DNA from: Symbiodinium natans
Lineage: Eukaryota; Sar; Dinophyceae; Suessiales; Symbiodiniaceae
Assembly (NCBI GenBank): GCA_905221605.1
Contig: CAJNDS010000613.1
Location: forward strand, 655,894 to 719,893
Direction: 5' to 3'
Length of the DNA: 64,000 bases
The position numbers and the translations under genes were made by a program. This document shows positions 46,196 through 56,844 of the stretch, piece after piece; the stretch's first letter is position 1; each line of letters begins with the position of its first letter. A model generated the notes under the pieces. It did not search any database and was not told where the DNA came from. It was given only the letters and a program-made list of their open reading frames with translations.

Positions 46196-46310
46196 CGTAT
46201 GAGCAGAAAAGACACGGGGGACACTGCTTGCGATTCAGAATAGTCGGAGCAGAAAAGACACAGGGGACACTGCGTGCGAATCAGGCTTTTTAGGAGCAGA
46301 AAAGATGCGG
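46196..46310. repeat. 47-bp tandem repeat, about 2.4 copies
   Basis: The unit GAGCAGAAAAGACAC-GGGGACACTGC recurs at 46200, 46247 and (partial) 46294, directly before the fold-back array. A related ACACAGGGGA word is found just after the array near 47099. Confidence 0.8.
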
Positions 46311-46330
46311 ACGAGGTACCTCGGCAGGAG

Positions 46331-47080
46331 CACCATTAAACCATTAAACCATTAAACCATTAAACCATTAAACCATTGAACCATTAAACCATTAAACCAA
46401 TGGTTTCCCCTCCCCTAAACTATTAAACCATTGAACCATTGAACCATTAAACCATTAAACCAATGGTTTTCCCCATATGAGAATCCCTGAAACCATTAAA
46501 CCATTAAACCATTAAACCATTAAACCATTAAACCATTAAACCATTAAACCATTCAGCCATTCAGCCATTAAGCCATGAAACCATGAAACCATTAAACCAT
46601 TAAACCATTAAACCATTAAACCAATGGTTGCCCCCCCCATGAAAATGGTTGAATGGTTAAGGGGATTCTCATATGGGGGAAACCAATGGTTTCATGGTTT
46701 AATGGTTTATGGTTTAATGGTTTAATGGTTGAGGGGATTTTCATAAGGGGGAAACCATTGGTTTAATGGTTTAATGGTTTAATCGTTTAATGGTTTAATG
46801 GTTTAGGGGGTTTTTCATAAGGGGGAAACCATTGGTTTAATGGTTTAATGGTTTAATGGTTTAATGGTTTAATGGTTTAATGGTTTAATGGTTTAATGGT
46901 TTAATGGTTTAATGGTTTAATGGTTTTGGGGATTTTCATAAACGGGAAACCATTGGTTTACTGGTTTAATGGTTTAATGGTTTAATGGTTTAATGGTTTA
47001 ACGGTTTAATGGTTTAATGGTTTTAGGGATTTTCGTATGGGGAAACCATTGGTTGAATGGTTAAATGGTTTAAACTGTTT
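46331..47080. repeat. Fold-back array of 8-mer CCATTAAA / TTTAATGG
   Basis: The left half (46331-46620) is made of CCATTAAA units, the right half (about 46692-47075) of TTTAATGG units, so the two halves are reverse complements and could pair over about 300 bases. Spacer words alternate with the 8-mers: CCAATGG(T)TTTCCCC-type on the left, GGGGATTTTCATAAGGGGGAAACCATTGG-type (given here as GGGGATTTTCATAAGG / GGGAAACCATTGG) on the right. The centre near 46630 carries CCCCCCCC. The 8-mer resembles TTTAGGG with a changed middle. Confidence 0.9.
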
Positions 47081-47160
47081 AAGGGAATGTGCAAAAAAAC
47101 ACAGGGGAACCGCTATAGGCGGTGACCCATTTATATTGTCAAGTAGACAGGAAGCCATAG

Positions 47161-47695
47161 GTGCTACAGCTCTTTTTGGTGATTGTGTGTTGGTCCGTAC
47201 GAGTTGAGCCCAAGTTGGGACATTTGAGCAGTTATCATGAGCACGGAGTGCGGAGTGCCACGGCCCAGGTCACTGCCAAAGAGCCTGAGTCGCTCAGCGT
47301 CAGCCGCAGCGCTGCGCGAAAAGACGTGGCCCAGGGAGCAGAAAAAAAAGGGGAGGCATTGCGGATTTGGGGGGTCAGGGTTTTCCCGGAAAGATGGTGC
47401 AGAAGCCATGAATGTCAGGCTACAGAATATTTCAACTGTTGCCCCGTGGACGGTCTTGCTCCAACCCCAACGCCTTCCAAGGTGGTTGTTTCCTTTAAGC
47501 TCCGTCAACTATGTCGGTTCTTCCGAACCGGCATGCGCGCAAGACAAACGCCCTGTGGGTTCAGGCTAGTGGGCTTCCCTGGCAAGTCGCCCCTTCTGCC
47601 AGGTCTTCACCCTAGAGTCCGAGATCCTGCGCTATTTCTTCACTCTTTGCGACTTCTGCAGACGGCCGCAGGCTACGTTGGAGGACGCAGACTAG
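47161..47695 (+). CDS. Possible exons, unidentified
   Basis: A basic, Ser/Arg-rich frame from an ATG at 47237 (VPRPRSLPKSLSRSASAAAL) closes at 47569. A separate exon-like piece after a CAG at about 47600 reads VFTLESEILRYFFTLCDFCR and ends TAG near 47695. A different 202-residue frame (47161-47769) overlaps both but has no motif. No family recognised. Confidence 0.25.
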
Positions 47696-47723
47696 TGCTG
47701 CACCGCCTAGGGGAGATTCATAC

Positions 47724-47821
47724 GGGGGTTTACGAAAGTAAGGGACCCCTAGTGTACTCCCTCAAATAGTAGGATTCCCTATACATAGGACCCCAAAAGG
47801 GAACCCCTAATTTCGGAAACA
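47724..47821 (+). repeat. Dispersed terminal-inverted-repeat element, copy 3
   Basis: Starts CGGGGGTTTACGAAAGTAAG, contains TCAAATAGTAGGATTCCC and AGGACCCC, and ends CCCCTAATTTCGGAAAC. It is the cleanest copy. Confidence 0.75.
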
Positions 47822-47874
47822 TATATGGTGTCGGGCTGCCAACCCCTCCCCCCCGCTTGTGGGTGTGGTTGGGG

Positions 47875-48242
47875 GGTTAGGGTTTAGTGTTTAGGGTTTG
47901 GGGTTTCGGGTCTACCCTGCCTGTGCTGTGAATGGGGGGTTGGCGTTTGGGGCTGAAGGTTTACGGCCAGGTTAAGGGTGTGAGGCTTAAGGTGGGTTGA
48001 AGGTTTACAGGAAAGGTTTGGGTTTGGGGGGGGGGGCAGGGGAAGGGGCGGATACCATGGTGGGAGCAGGATTTCATGAATGATGAGGGGGATACTGGGA
48101 CCTGCTCAAGGAGCTCCAGCCCCTCTACGCCTGGCTGGTTGCCTCCTTGCAGGACTCCAGGGGCTTCCTCAGCAAGGTCCCCAAAGTCTTCAAATACCTT
48201 TGGATCATTTAGGGTTTAGGGTTTAGGGTTTAGGGTTTAGGG
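47875..48242. repeat. Two short TTTAGGG tracts
   Basis: A degenerate run at about 47875-47912 and a clean run of four to five copies at 48208-48242. The 300 bases between hold no recognised gene. Confidence 0.85.
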
Positions 48243-48512
48243 CAGTGGGGTACAGCCATTCGGAGCACGGTGCCCAGTTCTCTCAGTTCTACTTCCGTGC
48301 CCGTAGCCGTGTGCATCGTCGCCGTTGATGCCTAGGTTCCTTCAACAATGCCAGCGCGGCATCCTTCCACCTGCCAGCGTTGAGGTGCGGTTGCCAACAG
48401 TTTGGAACCTGTGTTTGACCGTGTCTACTACAAAAGGACTCGTAGCATGCCGTAGGTCAGAGAAAAATCGAAGCTGCTCAGCATCAAGCTTCCTTGGGGA
48501 GCTAGTGACCCG

Positions 48513-50607
48513 ATGAGTCACGCCTGCACGTTGTCAAACAAGGCCCAGGTGGCCGATGTACTGTACAGCTGCTTTGGGGAGGGTGACTTCAAGGTGGTCG
48601 TGGAGGAGGAGTGTGAGGATGGCACCAAACACACGCAGTTTCAGGTGTGGTCTCTCCTGCTGAGAAGATGGTCGGAGGTGTTCGCCAACATGATGAGCCA
48701 TGAGCAGTTTATGGAGGGATCGAAGGCCGAAGTTGTCATCAAAGATTTCTCTGCCAGTGCAGTGGAGGCATTCTTGCGCTTCCTCTACTCCGGAACACTT
48801 TCAGCAAACTTGGCCACGCTCATCGAGGTGGGTGTCATTGCAGACAAGTACCAGGTGCAATCCCTGTGTGCTAGCTGCCTGGGTGCTGCACGGGACAAGC
48901 TGGCCTCCGAGACAGCCTGTGAGATCTTTGAATGTGCAGATCGGTTCCATCTGGAGGAGCGGCTCCTGCCTTTGTTGCCATTTTTTTTTCAGTTTTGTTT
49001 TCGGTTCGTCGTTCCAAGCACGCAGGCGAAGCTGCTGCGAGTACAAGTCGTTCAGATTTTTGTTTTCTTAGTCGATGTCACTTCTGAAGGATCTGCGCCG
49101 CAAGGCCAAGGAAGAGATCCTCATCGAACCGAGGGATGCCCTGCCCCGCCGCTCCTCGCTCAGCGCCTCGGCAACAGAGTCAACAGAGTCCCAGTTTCCC
49201 GGTCCTGGCATGCGGGCGCGACGCGCGTCTCGTCTTCCTCTTGCTAGAAGTATACTTTCTGAGGCCCCAAGCTACTCGACGAGGTGCTGAGTAGCGAGCT
49301 GCTTTGCATCGAGGAGACGGGGCTCGGAGTTAAGTCGCATGCGGCCGCAGCCAAGCTTTCGTGTCTCGATTGCTGTAGCAGGTAGCAGAGCAGGACACCC
49401 ACCCACTTGTTCATAAGAATACGGCCGGGCCCTCTTCAGTATAAGCATTGTCAATAATGGCCAGTGCCCGTCTGGCTGGTGCCTCACACGTAGAGACGTA
49501 GAGCCCTCCACAGTTCCCGTGGGAAGGACTGGGAGCTCCTGGAACTCTTCTTGGAGTGGGGCTCGGCCTCACCCGAAGACCTAGATGCCGTGCTTCAGCT
49601 TATCGCCAAGCACGTAGACCTGCGCGGCATTCCGGATGATGCGCCTTTCCTGCAAAGAGTCAAAGAGGTTCGCGCGGGCTGAAGAATGTCATGGTCCTGG
49701 GCGGGGCGTGGGGAGGGGGTGGGGGAGGGGCGGAGAGAGTGGCCATACTTCTAGTGCCGCGGCCTCTGCCGAGAGTGGGGATCAGAACATTCAAAAAGCG
49801 GAAGGAAACATACTGTTTCAATCTGTTTCACATTGCCTTGGGCAAGTCTCGTGAGTCTCTTTCTGGCATGTGCTTTTCACAGCCAGATCTTGGGTTCGGC
49901 AAATCCTGACCTCTAGAGCCTCTAAACTCTTACACCGCAAATCCCAAATCCCAAAATGGCTCCTTGGGCTGAGGATCCAGTGCGGCAGGTGTAGGACTAG
50001 AGGACTACAGGCATTAGTTTGTTGAGCTGCTTTGTCGGCTCTTGGTCAGGACTTCCAGCAGCTGTGCTCCGATTCTCGTGCCCGAGGCCACAAGGCCGTG
50101 CTGCTCCGCATGCGCGAGAAGCAGTCGCATGAGCAACGGTGCAAACGCAGTCAGCACTGCACAGACCTGCTGTCTGCGCTCTACTTGCGTCATATTGAAG
50201 AAGGCCACGAGAAGCTGCCCTTTCTTGGCTACTGGGTGAACGTTATCCCCGGAGATTTAAGCCAAGAATGGCTCAACAACGGTATTGAGCACATGCACCA
50301 TGTTGCGAGGAATGGCACCTTCCTTAACCTGGAGGATGGCTGGATCATCTGGTTCTTTCCGCACACCCCATTTTATTTACTGGGGTTTAGCTTTGAGACA
50401 TATATGCCCAAGGACGTGTGCTTCGAGATAGCTTGCTCCCACGACGGCAAAGACTGGCATGTTGCAATGAGTTCAGAGGGTGGCATACCTGCAGGAGATC
50501 TCACGGCAAGCAGCTACTACCCTCACCTTGTACAGTGGATTAAGCTTACGATAAAGGACGGCCTCTTTCACAATGATCTGCAAATCCATGGCATCCTGCG
50601 CACATGA
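48513..50607 (+). CDS. BTB/POZ-BACK protein with discoidin-like C-terminus
   Basis: Exon 1 starts at the ATG at 48513 and ends at 48956. It encodes a BTB fold (DFKVVVEEE, FQVWSLLLRRWSEVFANMM, EAFLRFLYSGTLS, IADKYQVQSLCASCLG). Then come 49090-about 49135 (RRKAKEEILIEPRDALP), 49272-49316 (LLDEVLSSELLCIEE), 49527-49667 (DWELLELFLEWGS) and 50050-50607. The middle exons are the helical BACK region. The last exon ends with LGFSFETYMPKDVCFEIACS, WHVAMSSEG and QWIKLTIKD, a beta-rich end like F5/8 type C domains, and stops TGA at 50607. BTB-BACK proteins are often cullin-3 adaptors (family knowledge), so a role in substrate ubiquitination is possible. The first intron uses a GA donor (48957). Confidence 0.82.
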
Positions 50608-52259
50608 ACCAAAAGTGCGGTCTGGCATGTCCGGCCCTCCGGGAATACCTCTGAAAGCCACGACTGCTGCGACGAATCCGACCAGGGCGCGACTAAGTCC
50701 TCGCATCCTCGTAATCTGACTGAGCTGGCGTGGATTGGCGTGGGATGCGGCACACAGCCAAAGCCGTTTGTGAATACCTTGCCAGTCAACGACAGTGCCG
50801 GTGCTGAAAAGCAGGTTGTACGTGAACGTGCAGATTTCAAGGATCGGCTTCGCTGTTTTGTGGGGATGGATAGTACAGGAGGAGGGGGGTTGCATGGGTT
50901 TGCAGGAGGGTCTACCTCCCCCCATAGACTCATAGACTACACACAAGCAGATCATGAGTCGTCCTGCAGTCGCAGGCTTCTCACCCTCAGCCTAAACTTC
51001 GAGCTTCTCCTGGATCCGAGCCGCTCTTCCCAGCAAGGTCGTGTTAACCAATTTTCAGAGACAGGCTGCCCATGGCAGTCGCCGGCGTCCATAGGCTGTT
51101 GGGGTGCCCTGGAGCCTCGTTGGGGACGGGTTGGGCAGGAGAGAGGCGCTGCTGTCTTCATCTGGAGTGCGCATTAGGCTCGCTGATTGGAGCTACCCGA
51201 GGCCTTGCTGACAGCTGGCGGAAGATATTCCCTCGAGATTTCCTTGCCCTCGGCCCGGCTTCGCTCACGTTGTAGGTGCCGGCTGTTGGGCAGCAACGTG
51301 TCTACCATGTCCACAAGTGATGTTCGACAAAAGTCCTTGCCAGCGTATGGAGCTCGCGTGCATTTGCTCAGGTGACCTGCATCATGCACACAGTGCGCAC
51401 GCTACGATTTGAGGCAACGAACAGTTGTTAGCTTTCACAAGTCGTTGTGATGACCTTTACGTAGTTCGTGGGGCTTTAAGCAGAACGTGTCCAGGACTTG
51501 GCCGTTACTTGCTTGTTTTCTGATTCTTTTGGCGGAAGCTCAATGAATGTGTGAACAGTTCTCCGGATCAGCCGCCTCGAGAAAGATCAACGCGAGTGAA
51601 GCGTCCGCAGAGCCGTCTGGGTCTTTGACGTGTGTACATCTCAAGCACGACTCGCCTGCAAGGTTTTCAGTCGCACAGAAGCTGCCTTGTTTCTTGAAGC
51701 TCTCGAGCACTGAACGACACTTGCGAAGGCGGAGATCCGGGCGGGCTGGTGGGTCCGGAACGGCGAGTCCATGCGAGCGCAGCATGTGGCCTTCTGAGCA
51801 TGATGGATTTGCAATGATCTCTGCAGGGAACCTTGGGCCACCGCTCCTAGCCGTGGTATGCCCTGGTGCAAAACAGATGCTTCGCTCAGGTTGACTACCG
51901 GACCAAGTTTCGCCAAACGGACATCATGACACTCCAGGAGAGCAGAATGCACGCACTGGCATGCGCAAACGACATCATCAAGCATGATCTGACATGCAGC
52001 TTGAAACCAAGCCAGGCATTCATGATACTCCTGCACATGCATGGAAGCGAGGCCGGGTGAGCGGACCGCGCGCATGCCGTGTCGGCGCACATGCCGCCGT
52101 AGGGCAACGGTCGAATGTGTTCGTGACTATATTGGCGACAACTCATAGTTCGCATGTTGGCCACAAGAGCTGAAGGGGCCCCCAGAAAGAACCGAGATGT
52201 CCGCAGAGAGCGCAGTCTAAAGACTAAAGACTAAAGACTAAAGATCTGCAAGTCATGTC
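50608..52259. other. No gene recognised
   Basis: Open frames on both strands (for example 51547-51894 on + and 51641-52090 on -) show no motif. A CTAAAGA repeat (four copies) lies at 52217-52243. Confidence 0.4.
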
Positions 52260-55200
52260 TTCAGGACACGGCTTGCGAGCCCCTGAGCTGCCTCTGGACT
52301 GGCCAACCTTGCGAGCAGTCAAATGCCGCAAATGGCGGCATGAGAGTTTAAGGGAACACATATGGGCTGCCGTGCGGCTTCGACAGCAAAGCTAGATACC
52401 GGGCATGAGGCATGTAACACCAAACCCTAAACCCTAAACCCTAAACGCTAAACCCTAAACGCTAAACCCTAAACCCTAAACCCTAAACCCTAAACCCTAA
52501 ACCCTAAACCCTAAACCCTAAACCCTAAACCCTAAACCCTAAACCCTAAACCCCAAACCCTAAACCCTAAATCCTAAATCCTAAATCCTAAAGAGCAGAG
52601 CAAGAGTTTCCGCCAGGACCGCTGTGTTCAGTGACGATGCCCCCAGCGCCTCCAAGCCGGAGGCGCGTCGTCGCTGCATCTTGAGGGCTTGGACTCCTAA
52701 ACCCTAAACCCTAAACCCTAAACCCTAAACCCTAAACCCTAAACCCTAAACCCTAAACCCTAAACCCTAAACCCTAAACCCTAAACCCTAAACCCTAAAC
52801 CCTAAACCCTAAACCCTAGAGAAATCCGTGGCCAACTCACCAGTCTGTGGCTTGCCTCCTCTCCAACTCCTCCACTGCACCAGGCATCTGTGTGGACTTC
52901 ATGGAGAAGGCTACTATGGCAAGTGTTGAAAAGCCACAGGAAGATCTGTGAGGATGCTCCTCCTCAAAGTGTTTAGGGTTTAGGGTTTAGGGTTTACGGT
53001 TCTTGAGGTTCTCCTGTGCTGAAGTACTGATTTCACTCAGAACTTCAGAGCTATACCGTGCTATGATACACTATGATAGTAAAATGCTGAGCTTGCAGGG
53101 GCTTGCTTGCTGGTAGCAGAGTGCTGAGCTTGCAAAGGCTGGTACTACTCTACCCGTACTTTGGTCGGAATACTTCAGTAGTAGTTGGACTGCAATAGCA
53201 CTATAGAACACGATCGGATCCTACCGGTGTACAAGAGCAAAGCAACTTACCATACTTGCTGCAGTACACGACTGCAGTTGCCATGCTACACGGAAGCTTG
53301 TTTGCTAGGGGCCTCGAGCAAGTGCTGCGCTTGCAACGCTGAAAAGGTATCTTCACGCCGTTTTGATTAAAGTTATACACAGCGGCCCAACAGCCCCGAG
53401 TTCCGGCAAGAGACGGGCAATCCGACAAGTCGTCTAATAGATTGCCCCTTTTTGTGCAAGGCAGTGGGTTGAGAACGCTGTCAGCGAACAGACCAGGCTG
53501 TTCTCGGGATTGCTCTATTCTTGTGCTTTGGGCTGGATGCTTGACGTCTTTCCGGAGTGCTGAGAGACTCGACGCAGCCAAGCCGGATATTCCGGTGGAG
53601 TGCCAGTGCCTCGGCAGGACTCGATTCCGCTTGTTCTGGCTGATTCTTTGCCAAGTGCTGAACGAGATGTTTCCCATCGAGGCGGAGACATGTAACTGTA
53701 TGTCTTGCATCTTTGAGAACTAGATTTTACACACATGTGTGACCAAAAACCATCATTCTCAGCATGTGAAAAACCGCTTGTTCTTGAGATTATATCTCCT
53801 GTGTGTACTTCGCCTCAGGTGGCGGCGTGCCGCCGCGACTGGGAGCCGAGGCTGGGGAGCACATCCCCCTCTCAGCTGTTTAGGGTTTAAGTTTAGGGTT
53901 TAGGGTTTAGGGTTTAGGGTTTAGGGTTTAGGGTTTAGGGTTTAGGGTTTAGGGTTTAGGGTTTAGGGTTTAGGGTTTTCGTGCTCTCCCACCATATGGC
54001 TCAAAGCTGCTCTCACCAAACGCGCGTGTTAAGGTACTCCTATCGCTGCCCCGTGATCTTGCAGCGGTTTCTGATTCAGGCCTCTCGGGCTCATGCTGCT
54101 GAGGTAACTTGGTGAATGGCTTGCCAGAGTATTTGTGAGGTCCTTGCTACGGGGCCCTTGTCGCTCTCCGAACTCGCCAACATGGTGCCAAAGGAGTCGC
54201 CGAGATGCCTCAGCAGAGTGCCGATCATAAACAAACACAAAAGCAAACTTGATGAAATTTGTAGCCGATGCAAAACCTACAGGAGCTCCAGGTGCGGGAG
54301 GGTCAACTGGCAGAGGCCCTGGAGGCCGTGGCCACGTGCAGTTCCAAGACGAAGGGGTCTTCAACTCTGAAAGCGGTCGGGTCTAGAGTCTAGATGTCCG
54401 GGGCCTCCTCCGAAACGTAGATTCGAAAGTTTCGGGGGAGCTTGATCGTAGGATTCTCTTAAATCAAGGACCCCAATCAGGTACCCCGAATTTCGGAAAC
54501 CCCCCTTTGAAAATTGCCGTTGAGCTTGGGTCCGAGGCGCCAAGATGCCCGCTACGTGCTCAAGCAGAGGAGCTGGCAACACTTCGACATCTGCATGGCG
54601 CTGCCGGCTCTTTGAACCTCAGCCCTCAGAAGGGTTTTAGGGTTTTAGGGTTTATAGGGTGTATAGGGTTTAGGGTTTAGGGTTTCGGGATTGCACTTTT
54701 GGTGCAAACTAGAAGGCCTCAGGTGCTTCATACAGTTGAGGTGGTTAAGACGTGCTGGAGTAGAAAGCGCCAGGCAGAAGCCATGCCAATCCGGAGCTGG
54801 CGGGACGGTACCTGGCGCGCTGGGCACCTCAGCACCCTCCAGCAAGAGGGGATAGGAAAAAAGGGGAAACAGGGGGGACAGGTTTAGGGTTTAGGGTTTA
54901 GGGATTAGGGAATTCTCTGCATGAGCTCCAATCCCTTGACTGCTCCTAGGCCAGGCACTGTGGAAGCTCCGATGTAAACAGCAACCAATTCAGCCCAGCG
55001 TTCTTCCGCCCAGGAGAGGCAACATCGCGCCGAGGAGAAGGCCTTGGCACAAGAGGCGCCATCGGAGCCAAGGATTCTCGAACCAGACTACGGTACTGCA
55101 ACATGTGATAGCTTGAAGAGGGTTTGTTAGGCAGCCGCAAGTCTGGCTTCAGGGAAAAGATTGAGGTTGTGAACCATGGGCATGGGCATGGGCATGGGGT

Positions 55201-55500
55201 GGTTATTTTCATTTCACTCGGTCTCCCTCCCGCACTCCTGTCTCCTCTCTCGTCACATCTCTCCTGCTCCTAGTGTGCGTGTTTGTCGACATGTCGCTGT
55301 CTCGGCTGATGCTCGGAACGGCTCACAGCTGACTGTTACCATGAATGCCGGCACGGGCTGGAGCAAGAGAGTTTTGTTGAGCAGATCCTCCTGCAGACAT
55401 CGAGCAGCAATCCAGTTTGCCACCGTCGCTCTAAAGACGTAGTTTGAGCAGCTGAGCCAGATGCGGTTGTGCGACACCCAGAGCCAGAAGGAAATGTGCT
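52260..55500 (+). CDS. Probable coiled-coil protein, exons separated by telomere-like introns
   Basis: A series of short charged peptides, each next to plausible AG acceptors: LPLDWPTLRAVKCRKWRHES near 52290; SARTAVFSDDAPSASKPEAR near 52609; AACRRDWEPRLGSTSPSQL near 53823; MQNLQELQVREGQLAEALEA near 54270; LRAQAEELATLRHLHGAAG near 54556; RQAEAMPIRSWRDG near 54770; QERQHRAEEKALAQEAPSEP near 55009; FEQLSQMRLCDTQSQKEMC near 55444. Several have heptad-like spacing of Leu and charged residues. The intervening sequence consists largely of CCCTAAA/TTTAGGG tracts and one dispersed element (54423-54507). I cannot prove the exons belong to one gene. Confidence 0.4.
52421..52591. repeat. Telomere-like (CCCTAAA)n tract, about 24 copies
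   Basis: Long, nearly perfect array with some CGCTAAA and CCTAAAT variants at the ends. Confidence 0.95.
52696..52819. repeat. Telomere-like (CCCTAAA)n tract, left member of a facing pair
   Basis: About 17 copies. It faces the TTTAGGG tract at 52972-52998 across about 150 bases. Confidence 0.95.
52972..52998. repeat. Telomere-like (TTTAGGG)n tract, right member of a facing pair
   Basis: Three to four copies. Confidence 0.9.
53000..53815. other. No gene recognised
   Basis: A stretch between exon-like pieces of the coiled-coil gene. It contains imperfect direct repeats (GCTGAGCTTGCA near 53086 and 53122). Open frames on both strands show no motif. Confidence 0.4.
53880..53978. repeat. Telomere-like (TTTAGGG)n tract, about 14 copies
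   Basis: It directly follows the exon-like piece that ends CCCTCTCAGCTG. Confidence 0.95.
54423..54507 (+). repeat. Dispersed terminal-inverted-repeat element, copy 4
   Basis: Contains TCGTAGGATTCTCTTAAATC and AAGGACCCC, then GTACCCCGAATTTCGGAAAC followed by CCCCC. It sits between two exon-like pieces of the coiled-coil gene. Confidence 0.7.
54632..54910. repeat. Two short TTTAGGG tracts
   Basis: Runs at about 54632-54688 (with TTTTAGGG and TGTATAGGG variants) and 54882-54910, flanking one exon-like piece. Confidence 0.85.
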
Positions 55501-56840
55501 TTCATTTGCACCTGAGGCTTCTCATGGTGCTTCCTTTCGGTTGAAGCAGCAGCAAGAAATCGTGCCAAGCACGCCGTGCTTTGTGGATTGTTGATATGTA
55601 AAAATGATCCGTCGCAATTTTCTCAGCTTGAGCTTGCTTCGTCTAGCACCCGAACCCTACGAATCATTGTGCAACACCGCAGGCAACCACCAGAGTGAAC
55701 TGCATAGTCGACGCAGCCCACACGTTACAGAGCTGCCCTAGACAGTATTTCATGGCACAGGGCCCATCGGTGATTTGCCGTTTGCCCATTGCGACAACCG
55801 CTGTCAGAAAAAAATCGGAACCAGCGCAACAACCTCCTTGACCATGACTGCTGCACGTAGTACAAGAGTTGCCATTAGTGTCAGTCCGCATCCAGTCTAG
55901 ACCTATGGTGCACCCATGACACTTTCCCCTCTTGGCAGTAGCAGAGCCATGTCCTCGCGTGCGGCGCGGGCTGTGCTGCTGCATCTTGGATGCAGCAGAG
56001 CCTAAGTCTTGAGGCTCTGTGGATTATGCGATGGTCATGAAGTCTCTTGCAATACCGCGACGCTGTGCTATGCATGAAGACTGCCTGCTTGCCAGCAGCA
56101 GATGTCTGCTAGATACTCATCGTGCAACTCGTTCCAGATCAATGGGTTCGCATGCCTCGTGCATGGTTTGGAGTTGGCACGGCCCAGTGCATGTACATGT
56201 CTTCGGACATCTAGGGGATTTCCAACGAGAGGTGTAAGTTCCAGCACGGCACATATGCACCGACTGGGAGATGAGTGCCCCAGCTCTAACAAACCCAATC
56301 CAAAGCTAAGCCTCTTCTTGAATGAGTACTTAGAGCTCGCAGCCGCCTCGAAATGCTGCGAAACAAAATGCAACGGAAAAGGTTTTATACACAAGAACGC
56401 ACCCACCCCAAAACCTGGTACCGGTGCCCAACTTGCAAACCGCACAGAATCAGCAGCTTCGTTGTTTCCATGACGGTCGTGGTGTGATGCTGCTGTCGCA
56501 GATGCACTGTCAAGAGCTTTTGTCGCTTTCAACTGGCTTGTTTGTCAACGAGCAGGGATGAAAAAAGGTAGCGAAAATCACTTACACTTTTGCCTCTTCA
56601 AGGGGGCACATCCGATGCTCAGGCTTTCCGCCTTGAGCCCTGCCAGCAGCGTAACCTGCCCGAAGCCCGGCCACTTCCACTCCTGCCAGTCGGAGCGCTG
56701 CCCGTGTTGTTAGTTGCATCTTGTTTCCGCGATTTCCTCTGCGAGCATGAAGAAGTCTCGGGTGTGATAACTTGTGTACAGCCCAGAGCAACAGTTGAGT
56801 GGCTCCATTCTAAAGTGCCTTCTGCTGGCAGCCAGCCCTG
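55501..56840. other. No gene recognised
   Basis: No family motif on either strand. Confidence 0.4.
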
Positions 56841-56844
56841 TTTG

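Noticed and set aside
46331-47080. CRISPR array
   Set aside because: Units are 8-mers in direct and inverted order with no unique spacers; the genome is eukaryotic.
47161-47769. 202-residue + frame as a real protein
   Set aside because: No motif, overlaps better exon-like pieces in other frames, and its end runs into the dispersed element copy 3.
50608-52259. Minus-strand gene at 51641-52090
   Set aside because: Open for 149 codons but without motif, splice support or codon pattern like the neighbours.
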